From: JBKBUF01 sp046290815
GTDB taxonomy: Bacteria > Bacteroidota > Bacteroidia > Cytophagales > Cytophagaceae
Reading direction: 5' to 3'
DNA: 64,000 nucleotides
Assembly (NCBI GenBank): GCA_046290815.1
Contig: JBKBUF010000004.1
Coordinates: forward strand, 132,484 to 196,483
Shown: positions 27,001 through 36,315 of the stretch, piece after piece
How positions within the stretch are numbered: position 1 is the first letter of the stretch
Layout of the letters: the number at the start of each line of letters is the position of its first letter
Notes under the pieces: model-generated
What the model was told of the DNA's origin: nothing
What the model saw: the letters and a program-made list of their open reading frames with translations, nothing else
Databases searched by the model: none
Made by a program: the position numbers and the translations under genes

Positions 27001-27944
27001 TGAATGTATTAGTTACCGGAGGCGCAGGCTACATAGGAGGAGAGCTTGTTTACCGACTTTCCAAGTTACCCGAAGTTGAGAAAATTATCGTGTACGATAA
27101 TCTGACCAGAGATAATTTTAATTTATTTATTAGTAACAGCAATAGAATTCCTAATAATAAAGTAAAGTTTGAATTCGGAGACCTTCTCGATTCAAGAAAA
27201 TTAAGGAAGGTTCTTAAAGGAATTGATTTTGTTTATCACCTCGCAGCAAGAGTGGCTACTCCATTTGCAAATATTGATTCCCATATATTCGAACAGGTGA
27301 ATAACTGGGGTACAGCAGAACTTGTATATGCAATAGAAGAATCGAAAGTTAGCAAGCTTGTTTACCTAAGCAGTACTTCTGTTTACGGTTCTTCAAAAAA
27401 GCCTGCTGAGGAAACAACTGAGCCAAATCCAAGAACCTTTTACAGCATTTCAAAGATGAGAGGCGAAGAGCATGTGAAAAGGCTAATGAAGAAACTCAAT
27501 ACCGTAATACTTCGTTGCGGAAACGTATATGGTTATAGTCCAAGCATTAGATTTGATTCTGTGATAAACAAGTTTATGTTTGACGCTAACTTCAATAACA
27601 GAATATCGATACATGGTTCAGGAAAACAGTCCAGATCATTCATTCATGTGACTAAGGTGGTTGATGCCCTGGTAGCTCTTACAGGGCTAAATGTTCCTTC
27701 TGATGTTTATAACCTCACCGATAAAAATCTGGAAATTCTTGACCTTGTAGACGTGCTTAAGGAAATTTATCCTGACCTGGAATTTTTATTTATCAACCAG
27801 CATCTGGAACTGAGGGAGCTTAAAGTTAACAGAGATTCAAAACTTACGACCTATTATAAAATACCTGAAAGTGATATTAAGGAAGAATTAATTGCATTCA
27901 AAGACAGATTTGCATTTAACTCCTTAACCTCTGTCAATGTGTAA
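27000..27944 (+). CDS. NAD-dependent sugar epimerase/dehydratase
   Basis: 314 residues of the extended SDR family. The Rossmann motif is GGAGYIGG (7-14); the NAD segment is YDNLTRDNF; the catalytic YxxxK is in FYSISKMRGEE, with SSTSVYG upstream. It acts on a nucleotide sugar, but the exact reaction is not readable. The ATG overlaps the preceding stop codon, so it is translationally coupled to the APS/PAPS reductase-like gene. Confidence 0.88.
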   Translation: MNVLVTGGAGYIGGELVYRLSKLPEVEKIIVYDNLTRDNFNLFISNSNRIPNNKVKFEFGDLLDSRKLRKVLKGIDFVYHLAARVATPFANIDSHIFEQVNNWGTAELVYAIEESKVSKLVYLSSTSVYGSSKKPAEETTEPNPRTFYSISKMRGEEHVKRLMKKLNTVILRCGNVYGYSPSIRFDSVINKFMFDANFNNRISIHGSGKQSRSFIHVTKVVDALVALTGLNVPSDVYNLTDKNLEILDLVDVLKEIYPDLEFLFINQHLELRELKVNRDSKLTTYYKIPESDIKEELIAFKDRFAFNSLTSVNV

Positions 27945-27952
27945 ATTTTACC

Positions 27953-27994
27953 AGCCGTATTGAGTATTTTTTATAATTAAAACTCAATACGGCT
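27953..27994 (+). terminator. Hairpin after the epimerase gene
   Basis: AGCCGTATTGAGT / ACTCAATACGGCT forms a perfect 13-bp stem with a 16-base AT-rich loop. No strong T-run follows, so it may be a weak terminator or an mRNA-protecting hairpin. Confidence 0.5.
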
Positions 27995-27996
27995 TG

Positions 27997-28014
27997 TTAC
28001 AAAGTTTTTTGTAA
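27997..28014. promoter_or_regulatory. Palindromic operator candidate before the amylase gene
   Basis: TTACAAA-N4-TTTGTAA is a perfect inverted repeat with 7-bp arms, 33 bases before the GH13 start. This is the size and position expected of a repressor operator for a sugar-utilisation unit. No dedicated regulator is encoded next to it. Confidence 0.35.
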
Positions 28015-28046
28015 AATTATCCTAAACTCTCCTTATATTTCCTTCC

Positions 28047-29663
28047 ATGAAAGGAGAGTTCTCTACACCTGTTTCGATATCACAAATCAACCTTGATCCC
28101 AAAAATAAGGTATGGAATTCTCCTATAGTTTTTGATGATCAAATAATCTACTTTTTGCTTGTCGACAGATTCAACAATGGAAAAACCTCATCCACAGTTA
28201 GATCTAATGGCGCAGGTTTTGGCGAGTCAAACAATTTACGAAATTTTTGTGGCGGAACTATAAGAGGAATCACCCGGAAACTGGACTATATTTCTTCTCT
28301 GGGCTGTACTGCTATATGGATCAGTCCTGTTTTCGAAAACAACCATTCAACATACCACGGTTATGCCATCCAGAATTTTCTTCGGATCGATCCAAGGTTT
28401 GGTACTTTACAACAGATGAAAGAAATGGTGAAAGAGGCTCACAACAGAGGCTTATCAGTGTATATGGATGCAGTTATTAATCATACTGGGGATAACTGGT
28501 ATTACAAAGAAGGTGAACATCTGAAATATAATAAGGGGAAAAAGTATCAATTCGGAGGATGGAGAGACCGTTACAGGCCGGTTCCTGTAGAACTGAGATC
28601 TTCTGAGTTGTATTACCGCTGCGGGCAGATTATCAACTTCGATAAATATCCTGAAACATACCATGGCGATATATATGGGCTGAAAACCTTGCTAAAAGAT
28701 GGTTCGGAAAGCGCTTCGAAGCTTCTGAGCTTGATGGTTCAGATTTACTGCTACTGGATCGCAGAGACTGATATAGACGGATTTCGTATGGATGCAGTAA
28801 AGCATATGGATCCGGAATATGTATCCCGATTTACAGATGCCATCAAAGAGTATTGTAAAACAATTGGTAAAATTAACTTCAATATTTTTGCTGAAATTGC
28901 TGCGCAGGACAATGTAATAAGTTCCTACTTTCATAATAAAGGTAGTCTGGACGCTGCCCTTGATTTTCCACTGCACTTTTCAATTCAAAAGACATTTCAT
29001 GAAAAGTCTTCTCCTGAATACTTTAAAACCAGGTTGAAAGACAGACCCTCACTTCTATTTGTCAATTTTCTTGATAATCATGATCAGTTAGGCCAGAAAC
29101 CTAAAAGGCGTTTTTGTAATGGTTTAAGTTTGGAGCAACAAAAGGCCGGATTGGCGATCTTATTCGCAATTCCAGGAATACCATGCATTTACTATGGAAC
29201 AGAACAAGGATTACAGGGTGAAGGAATTTCTGATGAATTTGTGAGAGAATGCCTTTTTGATCCTGATGGCAGTGCTGACCTTTTTGACAGCTCACATCCG
29301 TTATTTTCGGAAATTTCCAGACTTTGTGAAATCAGGAAGAGTTATCCGGGATTCGGGAAAGGCAGGTTGAATGTCCGGACTGTGTCAGACAACCTGGTCA
29401 CAAAGACAGAATCGAAAATATGCGTTTTTGCCACAAATTCTGACAAAGGACAATTTTTGTTGATTTTTAATCCCTTAAACAAAAAAAATATCGGCTTCCT
29501 GTTGCCGGATAAAAAGGATGGTAATAAATTTATATTAATTTATAATAATTATATCCAAAATACCGCAACCGAATATAAGGTAATAGCCGTTGAAGGAATA
29601 AGAACAGTTACTTTTGAACTAGAACCACATCAGTTGATCATACTAAAAAACTCCCCCGAATGA
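28047..29663 (+). CDS. GH13 alpha-amylase-family glycosidase
   Basis: 538 residues with a (beta/alpha)8 barrel. The catalytic residues are all present: nucleophile D249 (GFRMDAVKH), acid/base E283 (FAEIAAQ) and D346 (LDNHDQ), with MDAVINHTGDN as the first conserved region. There is no signal peptide, so it is probably cytoplasmic and acts on imported oligosaccharides. It overlaps the following transporter gene by four bases, which supports a sugar-uptake-and-hydrolysis unit. Confidence 0.93.
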   Translation: MKGEFSTPVSISQINLDPKNKVWNSPIVFDDQIIYFLLVDRFNNGKTSSTVRSNGAGFGESNNLRNFCGGTIRGITRKLDYISSLGCTAIWISPVFENNHSTYHGYAIQNFLRIDPRFGTLQQMKEMVKEAHNRGLSVYMDAVINHTGDNWYYKEGEHLKYNKGKKYQFGGWRDRYRPVPVELRSSELYYRCGQIINFDKYPETYHGDIYGLKTLLKDGSESASKLLSLMVQIYCYWIAETDIDGFRMDAVKHMDPEYVSRFTDAIKEYCKTIGKINFNIFAEIAAQDNVISSYFHNKGSLDAALDFPLHFSIQKTFHEKSSPEYFKTRLKDRPSLLFVNFLDNHDQLGQKPKRRFCNGLSLEQQKAGLAILFAIPGIPCIYYGTEQGLQGEGISDEFVRECLFDPDGSADLFDSSHPLFSEISRLCEIRKSYPGFGKGRLNVRTVSDNLVTKTESKICVFATNSDKGQFLLIFNPLNKKNIGFLLPDKKDGNKFILIYNNYIQNTATEYKVIAVEGIRTVTFELEPHQLIILKNSPE

Positions 29664-30916
29664 CCGACAATTCCAATTTTCAGGTAAGGAAAATTACTAT
29701 ATGGATTACCTTTGGTGTGTTATTCTTCATGTGGGGATTTATTACTGTTTTAAATTTTGTTTATAAAGACTATTTGTCTTATATATTCAAGCTGGATTAT
29801 TCTCTTTCTACACTTATCAACCTTACCTTTTTTACTACCTATCTGATTGTAAGTTTACAGGCTGGTAATATGATTACCAAAATCGGGTATAAGAAAGGAA
29901 TTCTGATCGGTTGGCTGATGGCATGTGGTGGATGTTTTGTTTTTTACTTCTCTGTTCAGCAACGGTCTTTCGAACTGTTTCTCATAGCTCTTTTCATTCA
30001 GGCAGCAGGAATTACTATCCTGCAGGTAGGAGCCAATCTTTATATTGTTTTATGGAAAAGTATAGTACATGGAGCTAATATTAAAACTGCCGGCAGTGGA
30101 CTTGTACTGATGCAGGCCTTTAACTCTCTTGGTACTTTCCTGGCTCCGTTTCTTGCCAGTCCGATGTTGTGGATACTGATCGACCTGCCTCCTGAATCCA
30201 AAGAAATGATTTCAAAGCAGGACTTGTTCGCGATTGAAGCACCACATGTAGAATATCCTTATTTGTTTGTCGCTGTAGCAATGGTTTTGTTCGCTATTTA
30301 CCTGATAATTGTAAAGATCCCGCAGATAAATACCAGAAATCTGGAGCCGGAGAATAAAATGCCTGAAATACGTCGAAGACACATTATGCACTTTCCTCAG
30401 GCCAGATTAGGTGCATTTGCTATATTCGCTTATGTGGGTGCAGAGGTGTCTCTCGCTAACTATTTAAATGACTTTGCCAAGGATAATGTGATTTACTATT
30501 GGGGAGGCCAAATGATAGGAAGATTTATTGGTGCATATGTTCTCCTAAATGTAAGTCTACGACGTTCTGTAGCCTTTTGTGCATCCACAGCAGTAGTGCT
30601 TGTGCTTATTTCCATGGGTACAACCGGAAATATATCCTTCTGGTTTATTACAGCTGTGGGGTTGTTTAATGCAATTCTATTTCCTTCTATATTTACATTA
30701 GGTGTTAACGGACTTGGTAAGTTTTCAGAAGACGGATCTTCGGTACTTATAATGTCAATTGTTGGCGGTGCAGTTATACCATTTAATGTAATTAACTTTT
30801 CTTATGTTAGTTACAAGATAGCATTCCTGATTGTGATCATATGCTACCTGTATATAGCATTATATGGATTGAGGTTATCAAGATTTGAAAAAAAAGAACT
30901 TGTTAGCTCAGTTTAA
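29660..30916 (+). CDS. MFS sugar transporter (FHS/GluP-FucP type)
   Basis: 418 residues with 12 predicted transmembrane helices. The start (VLFFMWGFITVLN) and the QAAGITILQVGANLYI segment match the fucose/glucose-galactose:H+ symporter family. It probably imports a hexose or the product of the neighbouring amylase. Its ATG overlaps the amylase stop codon (ATGA). Confidence 0.88.
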   Translation: MTDNSNFQVRKITIWITFGVLFFMWGFITVLNFVYKDYLSYIFKLDYSLSTLINLTFFTTYLIVSLQAGNMITKIGYKKGILIGWLMACGGCFVFYFSVQQRSFELFLIALFIQAAGITILQVGANLYIVLWKSIVHGANIKTAGSGLVLMQAFNSLGTFLAPFLASPMLWILIDLPPESKEMISKQDLFAIEAPHVEYPYLFVAVAMVLFAIYLIIVKIPQINTRNLEPENKMPEIRRRHIMHFPQARLGAFAIFAYVGAEVSLANYLNDFAKDNVIYYWGGQMIGRFIGAYVLLNVSLRRSVAFCASTAVVLVLISMGTTGNISFWFITAVGLFNAILFPSIFTLGVNGLGKFSEDGSSVLIMSIVGGAVIPFNVINFSYVSYKIAFLIVIICYLYIALYGLRLSRFEKKELVSSV

Positions 30917-30954
30917 GTTAATATAGCAACACCCTTATCCAATAGTTGAAATAT

Positions 30955-31554
30955 ATGTACAACCCTAAATTAGTCAAAAAGGAAATCGCTCCTGATTTTT
31001 TCGGTGTATTTGCATCTGAAGATATCGAAGAAGGTGAATTGATTTTTACAAGGTGGAATGACAGTTGCACCAGGTTAACCAAACAACAGGTGAAGAAGCT
31101 GAAACAACCTTATAAAGAGATATTTGAAAAGTATAGTACTGAAATTAGTGAATTTGTTTATGTAGGCCCTTACGAAAATGAAGATGTGCATCAACAGATT
31201 GACTATTTCATTAACCATTCCTGTGATCCTACCACCTGGCTCATAAACGACGATGATGTGGCAGCAAGGAGAAATATCAAAGCAGGGGAACAGGTTACAA
31301 TAGATTACGCCACTTTCATCATCAATGAATTTGAAAGCAGCAGGATCGAAAGATGCCTTTGCGGTAGCGCGGAGTGTCGGGGCAAATTTTCAAAAGGTGA
31401 CTGGTGGAGATTACGGAACAGATACAGAGGGCATTTTATCAGTTGGATACAGGATAAGATCAATCAGAAAGAAAGATTGATTCAATTGGAGAAAATTGCG
31501 AAAGTGAATTCCACGCCAGAAAAAGTACTAGTACCGGTTGTCAAAAAGATATAA
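30955..31554 (+). CDS. SET-domain protein (putative lysine methyltransferase)
   Basis: 199 residues from the ATG at 30955. SET motifs are visible: GVFASEDIEEGELIF, the SAM-binding FINHSCDPTTW, AARRNIKAGEQVTIDY, and a post-SET zinc motif CLCGSAECRGKF. The C terminus is basic and helical. Bacterial SET proteins may methylate host or endogenous proteins; the substrate here is unknown. It follows the MFS gene by 38 bases and ends at a strong terminator. Confidence 0.88.
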   Translation: MYNPKLVKKEIAPDFFGVFASEDIEEGELIFTRWNDSCTRLTKQQVKKLKQPYKEIFEKYSTEISEFVYVGPYENEDVHQQIDYFINHSCDPTTWLINDDDVAARRNIKAGEQVTIDYATFIINEFESSRIERCLCGSAECRGKFSKGDWWRLRNRYRGHFISWIQDKINQKERLIQLEKIAKVNSTPEKVLVPVVKKI

Positions 31555-31586
31555 AAAAAACCTGCTTAATCCTAAGCAGGTTTTTT
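31555..31586. terminator. Bidirectional Rho-independent terminator
   Basis: CCTGCTTA / TAAGCAGG stem with an ATCC loop, flanked by an A-run and TTTTTT. It separates the SET gene from the convergent bacilliredoxin gene. Confidence 0.9.
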
Positions 31587-31593
31587 CTTTTCA

Positions 31594-32010
31594 CTAACAA
31601 AATTCTTTGAAAGCCATTTCAAGGTGCTGAGCTATCATTTCTGCAGATCTGCCTTCGATATGATGGCGCTCTACAAAATGAACAAGCTCTCCATTTTTGA
31701 AAAGAGCGATTGATGGAGAAGATGGAGGATAAGGAGCAGTATATTCTCTTGCCCTCTGAACAGCCTCTTTATCCACACCGGCAAACACGGTAACAAGATT
31801 GTCCGGTTTAACGGAGCTTCTGCTTACAGCAGCTTTAACTCCCGGCCTTGCAGCACCTGCGGCACATCCGCAAACTGAATTAATAACCAGTAATGTGGTG
31901 CCTTTACCCTCTTTTAATACCTTATCTACTTCTTCAGGTGTTTTCAGTTCAGTGAATCCTGCTATTGTCAGGTCCTGGCGCATCGGGGCAACTAATTGTT
32001 CAGGATACAT
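31594..32010 (-). CDS. BrxA/BrxB family bacilliredoxin
   Basis: 138 residues of the YphP/YqiW family with the redox CGC motif in NSVCGCAAGAARPG (C47, C49). These thioredoxin-fold proteins remove bacillithiol from protein thiols. The fold signatures MYPEQLVAPMRQDL and SIALFKNGELVHFVERHHIEG are complete. It lies just after the suf operon, which fits thiol/redox and iron-sulfur care. Confidence 0.92.
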   Translation of the reverse strand: MYPEQLVAPMRQDLTIAGFTELKTPEEVDKVLKEGKGTTLLVINSVCGCAAGAARPGVKAAVSRSSVKPDNLVTVFAGVDKEAVQRAREYTAPYPPSSPSIALFKNGELVHFVERHHIEGRSAEMIAQHLEMAFKEFC

Positions 32011-32058
32011 AAGTTTATAATTTAAATGTTGATTGAAAAATGTTAAATGTATTTTGAT

Positions 32059-32391
32059 TTATAAAAATCCAAGTTCCAGTTTTGCTGCATCTGTCATCAT
32101 ATCCTGATGATATGGCGGATCAAAAGTAAGTTCCACTTTCACATCATTGATGCCTTCAATAGCTTTCACTTTTGTTTCCACATCTCCGGGTATGGTACCT
32201 GCAGCAGGACATGAAGGAGATGTAAGTGTCATCAATATGTGTACATTATTTACCGGGAAAACATTGATTTCATAAATTAATCCCAGATCAAAAATGTTTA
32301 CAGGAATTTCAGGATCAAATACCGTTTTTATGGCTTCAATCACTTTATCCCTTAATTCCTGGTCAGATATGTTGCTATTATTCTCTTCCAT
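32059..32391 (-). CDS. DUF59/MIP18-family Fe-S assembly protein (SufT-like)
   Basis: 110 residues with the conserved DPEIPVNIFDLGLIYEI segment and the cysteine motif SPSCPAAGTIPGDVE. Members help mature Fe-S proteins as a carrier or targeting factor. It is the last gene of the suf cluster, six bases after sufE. Confidence 0.9.
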   Translation of the reverse strand: MEENNSNISDQELRDKVIEAIKTVFDPEIPVNIFDLGLIYEINVFPVNNVHILMTLTSPSCPAAGTIPGDVETKVKAIEGINDVKVELTFDPPYHQDMMTDAAKLELGFL

Positions 32392-32397
32392 AATCTT

Positions 32398-32838
32398 TCA
32401 GTTATTATTATTCATTTTCGCCTGATAAGCCAGGGCATGAAGCTTCATTTGTTTTACCATTGAAGCCAGGCCATTAGATCGGGTAGGGGATAGGTGTTGC
32501 TTAAGTCCGATCTTGTCCAGAAATACCAGGTCCGAATTAACAATATCATCAGGTGATTTTCCAGAATAAACTCTTATGAGTAAACTAACCAGCCCTTTTA
32601 CTATTACAGCATCGCTATCCGCCAGGTAATTCACTTTGTTGTCTTCCATGAATGAATGCATCCACACCTGAGACTGACAACCTTTAATTTTGTTTTCATC
32701 TGACCTGTGTTGCTCCGGAAATGGTGCCAGCTTTTTTCCTAATTCAATTAAATAGCCATATTTGTCATCCCATTCATCAAATAACTCAAACTCCTCTATT
32801 ATTTTATTTTGTTCTTCTTTTACTGATTCCATCTTCAT
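32398..32838 (-). CDS. sufE: Cysteine desulfuration protein SufE
   Basis: 146 residues; accepts sulfane sulfur from SufS on C54 (KIKGCQSQVW) and passes it to SufB. The family pattern KLAPFPEQHR precedes the catalytic loop and GLKQHLSPTRSNGLASM follows. It lies ten bases after sufS. Confidence 0.95.
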   Translation of the reverse strand: MKMESVKEEQNKIIEEFELFDEWDDKYGYLIELGKKLAPFPEQHRSDENKIKGCQSQVWMHSFMEDNKVNYLADSDAVIVKGLVSLLIRVYSGKSPDDIVNSDLVFLDKIGLKQHLSPTRSNGLASMVKQMKLHALAYQAKMNNNN

Positions 32839-32848
32839 CCGGGATATT

Positions 32849-34105
32849 TTATTTTAACATTCTAACGGCCTTATTAATTCCGGCAATTAATTTGTCAACT
32901 TCTTCCATAGTATTATAAACAGCAAAGGATGCTCTGGAAGTACCTGCAATTTTAAAATGTCCCATCAGAGGTTGAGTACAATGATGACCAGTCCTTATGG
33001 CAATTCCTTCTTTGTCCAGGATTATTCCTAAATCCTGATGATGTACACCTTCTATCACAAATGAAATTACGCTCACTTTTTCTTTGGCTGTCCCAACAAT
33101 TTTCAGGTCTTTTATTTCTCTGATTAACCCTGTTGCATACTCCAATAAAACATTTTCATGTTGCCGTATAGCGGCCTTTCCAACGGAAGAAATAAAATCT
33201 ATGGCTGATTTTAATGCAATCGTATCTGCAATATTCGGTGTTCCTGCCTCAAACTTATATGGTAGTTCATTGTAAGAACACTTTTCATAACTCACCTCAC
33301 TGATCATTTCCCCTCCGCCCTGATAAGGAGGCATAGCTTCTAATAATTCCCTTTTACCATAAAGTACTCCTATACCAGTTGGTCCATACATTTTATGAGC
33401 AGAAAAAGCATAGAAGTCTGCATCCAGAGCTTGTACGTCCAGGTCGAGATGGGATGCAGCTTGTGCTCCATCTATCAATACGGGGATTCCTTTATTATGA
33501 GCCTTGTCAATGATTATTTTGATAGGGTTAATCGTTCCCAGCGTATTTGAAACATGATTTACCGCCACAATCTTTGTTTTTTCACTGATAAGGCTGTCAA
33601 GGAAATCTATAATTAAATCACCATTTTGATCTACCGGTATTATTTTAACAATTGCCCCTTTCTCTTCGGCAAGCATCTGCCAGGGTACCATGTTGGAGTG
33701 ATGCTCCAGGCCGGAAACAATTATTTCATCGCCTTTACCGACAAATTTCCTTCCGTAGGTAGAGGCTACAAGATTTATTGACTCTGTGGTACCTTTGGTG
33801 AAAATTACTTCAGCTGTTTCTTTGGCATTAATAAATTTTCTTACGGCTTCTCTTGTTTCCTCAAATGCTGCGGTAGCTTTTTCTGCCAGTGTATGAATGC
33901 CCCTGTGAATATTGGCATTATATGAACTGTAATATTCCACTAAGGAATTTATTACAATTTTTGGTTTTTGTGTAGTGGCGGCGTTATCAAGGTAGGTTAG
34001 AGGTTTCCCGTTTACAGTTTGGTTCAGTACAGGAAACTGCTCTCTGATTTTATCAACTTCAAAATTCAGAATTTCACGTTCTGTATTTTCTTTAATTGTG
34101 CTCAT
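32849..34105 (-). CDS. sufS: Cysteine desulfurase SufS
   Basis: 418 residues, PLP-dependent; takes sulfur from cysteine for Fe-S cluster building. The PLP lysine is K238 (SAHKMYGPTGIGVLYG), with HHSNMVPW earlier. The persulfide cysteine is C376 (RTGHHCTQPLM), in the short loop of group II desulfurases. Its ATG meets the end of sufD. Confidence 0.96.
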   Translation of the reverse strand: MSTIKENTEREILNFEVDKIREQFPVLNQTVNGKPLTYLDNAATTQKPKIVINSLVEYYSSYNANIHRGIHTLAEKATAAFEETREAVRKFINAKETAEVIFTKGTTESINLVASTYGRKFVGKGDEIIVSGLEHHSNMVPWQMLAEEKGAIVKIIPVDQNGDLIIDFLDSLISEKTKIVAVNHVSNTLGTINPIKIIIDKAHNKGIPVLIDGAQAASHLDLDVQALDADFYAFSAHKMYGPTGIGVLYGKRELLEAMPPYQGGGEMISEVSYEKCSYNELPYKFEAGTPNIADTIALKSAIDFISSVGKAAIRQHENVLLEYATGLIREIKDLKIVGTAKEKVSVISFVIEGVHHQDLGIILDKEGIAIRTGHHCTQPLMGHFKIAGTSRASFAVYNTMEEVDKLIAGINKAVRMLK

Positions 34106-35397
34106 TAATTTAGCCTTTCAAGTATCTGCTCATCCAATAAGGATTTCAGTCCTTTCAGTTTTATGTGCTCCAGTATCTCTCCTGCAAATGCATGAACTAA
34201 TAAAGCTTTCGCTTTCTTTTCTGATATTCCTCTTGCTCTTAGATAAAACAACGGTTCTTCATCAAGTTTTCCAATTGTGGCACCGTGAGAACATTTAACA
34301 TCATCCGCAAAAATTTCCAGCTGCGGCTTTGCATTCATTGTTGCGTCTTTTGACAAAAGTATATTTTTGTTTGACTGGAAAGCATTTGTCTTTTGGGCAT
34401 CCGGCTTTACAAAGATTTTACCGTTAAATACTCCTGTTGAATTACCATCCAGGAGAGATTTGTAAAGTTCATTGCTGTAACAGTTGGCTTTTGCATGATC
34501 AACCAATGTATGGTTGTCAACATGCTTTTTATTATCTATCATAGACAATCCAAAAAGGGTTGCCTCTGAATATTCTGAATTAAGCACTATGTTCAGATTA
34601 TTTCTTACAAACTCTCCTTCCAGAGTTATGGTCGTTGCATTAAAATTACTCTTCTCCTCAAGATAAACCTGAGTTGTTCCAACATGATAATGTAATCCCG
34701 GTTGACTCTGAATTTTATAATAATCGATAAGAGCACTACGGGAAAGAGCTATTTGAGTAATTGAATTTTCTAATGTTGCGTTTATACCTACGTTTTCATG
34801 AAATTCTACCAGCTTAGCCTGAGCATTCTCTTCACATGAAATAAGAATTCTGGAATTAACTATTATGTTGGCGTTCCCTGTGTCGTTTATATGTCTTATT
34901 GCAATAGGAATTTCGATGGCCTTTCCTTTTTTAATTCTGATAAAAAGTCCTTCTGACAAAGAAGTGTTCAATGCTGTAAAGCCATCGTAAAAATGGATTG
35001 CTTCCTGCTTTAAATATTTCTGAAGTAAATTTTCCGGAGTGTTGTCAAATGTCAGGATATCTATACTTTCATTGCTAAAATCGGAAAGCTTTTCAGAATA
35101 TCTGCCATTTATTAATACTATTTCCTGAAATTTATCTTCTCCCAATTGCAGAGCTGATTTTTTCAAAGTTGCAGGACCTGCAGGTGAAAAGTCTTTCTTC
35201 AGCACAGGTGAAATATTTGAGTATTTCCACTCTTCATTTTTTATTGATGGGAATCCTGCTTTTTCAAAATAAAGTATCGCTTCCTTTCTAAGTGAAGAAA
35301 GGATAGGACTTTTTGATTGAGGAGATTTATTGAACTCCCCAACCAATATATCCTTAAGCTCTGCATTTACCGTTACATCCATGGTATAGAAATTCAA
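34105..35397 (-). CDS. sufD: Fe-S assembly scaffold subunit SufD
   Basis: 430 residues, SufB/SufD beta-helix family. The C-terminal core shows SNKNILLSKDATMNAKPQLE and DDVKCSHGATIGKLDEE, which is diagnostic. It forms the SufBC2D scaffold complex. I chose the ATG at 35397; MDVTVNAEL, five residues in, is an alternative. Confidence 0.95.
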   Translation of the reverse strand: MNFYTMDVTVNAELKDILVGEFNKSPQSKSPILSSLRKEAILYFEKAGFPSIKNEEWKYSNISPVLKKDFSPAGPATLKKSALQLGEDKFQEIVLINGRYSEKLSDFSNESIDILTFDNTPENLLQKYLKQEAIHFYDGFTALNTSLSEGLFIRIKKGKAIEIPIAIRHINDTGNANIIVNSRILISCEENAQAKLVEFHENVGINATLENSITQIALSRSALIDYYKIQSQPGLHYHVGTTQVYLEEKSNFNATTITLEGEFVRNNLNIVLNSEYSEATLFGLSMIDNKKHVDNHTLVDHAKANCYSNELYKSLLDGNSTGVFNGKIFVKPDAQKTNAFQSNKNILLSKDATMNAKPQLEIFADDVKCSHGATIGKLDEEPLFYLRARGISEKKAKALLVHAFAGEILEHIKLKGLKSLLDEQILERLN

Positions 35398-35402
35398 TAA
35401 TC

Positions 35403-36161
35403 TTACACTCCTTCTTTTACTTCATTTTTAATCCAGTCGTAGCCTTTTTCTTCAAGTTCAAGGGCTAATTCCTTAGTGCCAGATTTAACAATTCTTCCGT
35501 TGTATAACACATGGACAAAATCCGGAACAATATAATCCAGCAGACGCTGATAGTGGGTAACAACTATCGTGGCGTTGTCTTTTGATTTAAGCTTATTCAC
35601 ACCTGTCGCAACTATTCTTAATGCGTCAATGTCAAGTCCGGAATCTGTTTCGTCCAGGATAGCAAGCTTTGGCTCAAGCATAGCCATTTGGAATATTTCA
35701 TTTCTTTTTTTCTCTCCGCCTGAGAAACCTTCGTTGAGAGACCTTTTAAGCAAAGCCTGATCGATTTCAACCAGCTTCATTTTCTCTTTCATCAGGTTAA
35801 GGAAAGTAACTGCATCCAGAGGTTCCAGTCCGCGGTATTGTCTTACCTCATTCACGGCAGTTTTAAGGAAATTGGTAGTGCTTACGCCTGGTATTTCTAC
35901 AGGATATTGGAATGCAAGGAATATGCCTTCACCTGCTCTTTCTTCAGGCGCAAGATCCAAAAGGTCTTTGTCAAGAAATTCTACAGACCCTCCGGTAATT
36001 TCATAATCTTCACGTCCTGCAAGCACAGATGCCAATGTACTTTTTCCGGAACCATTCGGACCCATAATAGCGTGTACTTCTCCCGGATTTACCTCCAGAT
36101 TAATTCCCTTCAGAATTTCTTTTCCGTCTATTGAGGCTTTTAAGTTGGTAATCTTTAACAT
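35403..36161 (-). CDS. sufC: Fe-S assembly ATPase SufC
   Basis: 252-residue ABC-type ATPase. Walker A is GPNGSGKST, the signature motif is FSGGEKKRNEI, and Walker B runs into LAILDETDSGLDIDAL. It powers conformational change in the SufBCD scaffold. Full length. Confidence 0.97.
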   Translation of the reverse strand: MLKITNLKASIDGKEILKGINLEVNPGEVHAIMGPNGSGKSTLASVLAGREDYEITGGSVEFLDKDLLDLAPEERAGEGIFLAFQYPVEIPGVSTTNFLKTAVNEVRQYRGLEPLDAVTFLNLMKEKMKLVEIDQALLKRSLNEGFSGGEKKRNEIFQMAMLEPKLAILDETDSGLDIDALRIVATGVNKLKSKDNATIVVTHYQRLLDYIVPDFVHVLYNGRIVKSGTKELALELEEKGYDWIKNEVKEGV

Positions 36162-36164
36162 GTC

Positions 36165-36307
36165 AAGTTTAAAGTTTAAAGATGAAAGTTTAAAGTAGGG
36201 ACTTTAAACTTCATATTATAAATTCTATTTATTCCTTGTGTATTGAATAGTTTGAAAGTTTAATCTTTGCTCTTGAACCTTGAAGCTTTGAACTTTAAAC
36301 TTTCACC
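36165..36307. repeat. Short AAGTTTAAAG / CTTTAAACTT repeat tract between sufC and sufB
   Basis: The ~150-base gap holds three direct copies of a TTTAAAG-like motif, then two inverted copies (CTTTAAACTT; GAACTTTAAACTTTC), able to form long AT-rich stems. A related tract (AACTTTGAACTTTCAACTTT) occurs at ~63014-63036. It may be a dispersed intergenic repeat or an mRNA hairpin that separates sufB from sufCDSE. Confidence 0.5.
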
Positions 36308-36315
36308 TATCAAAC

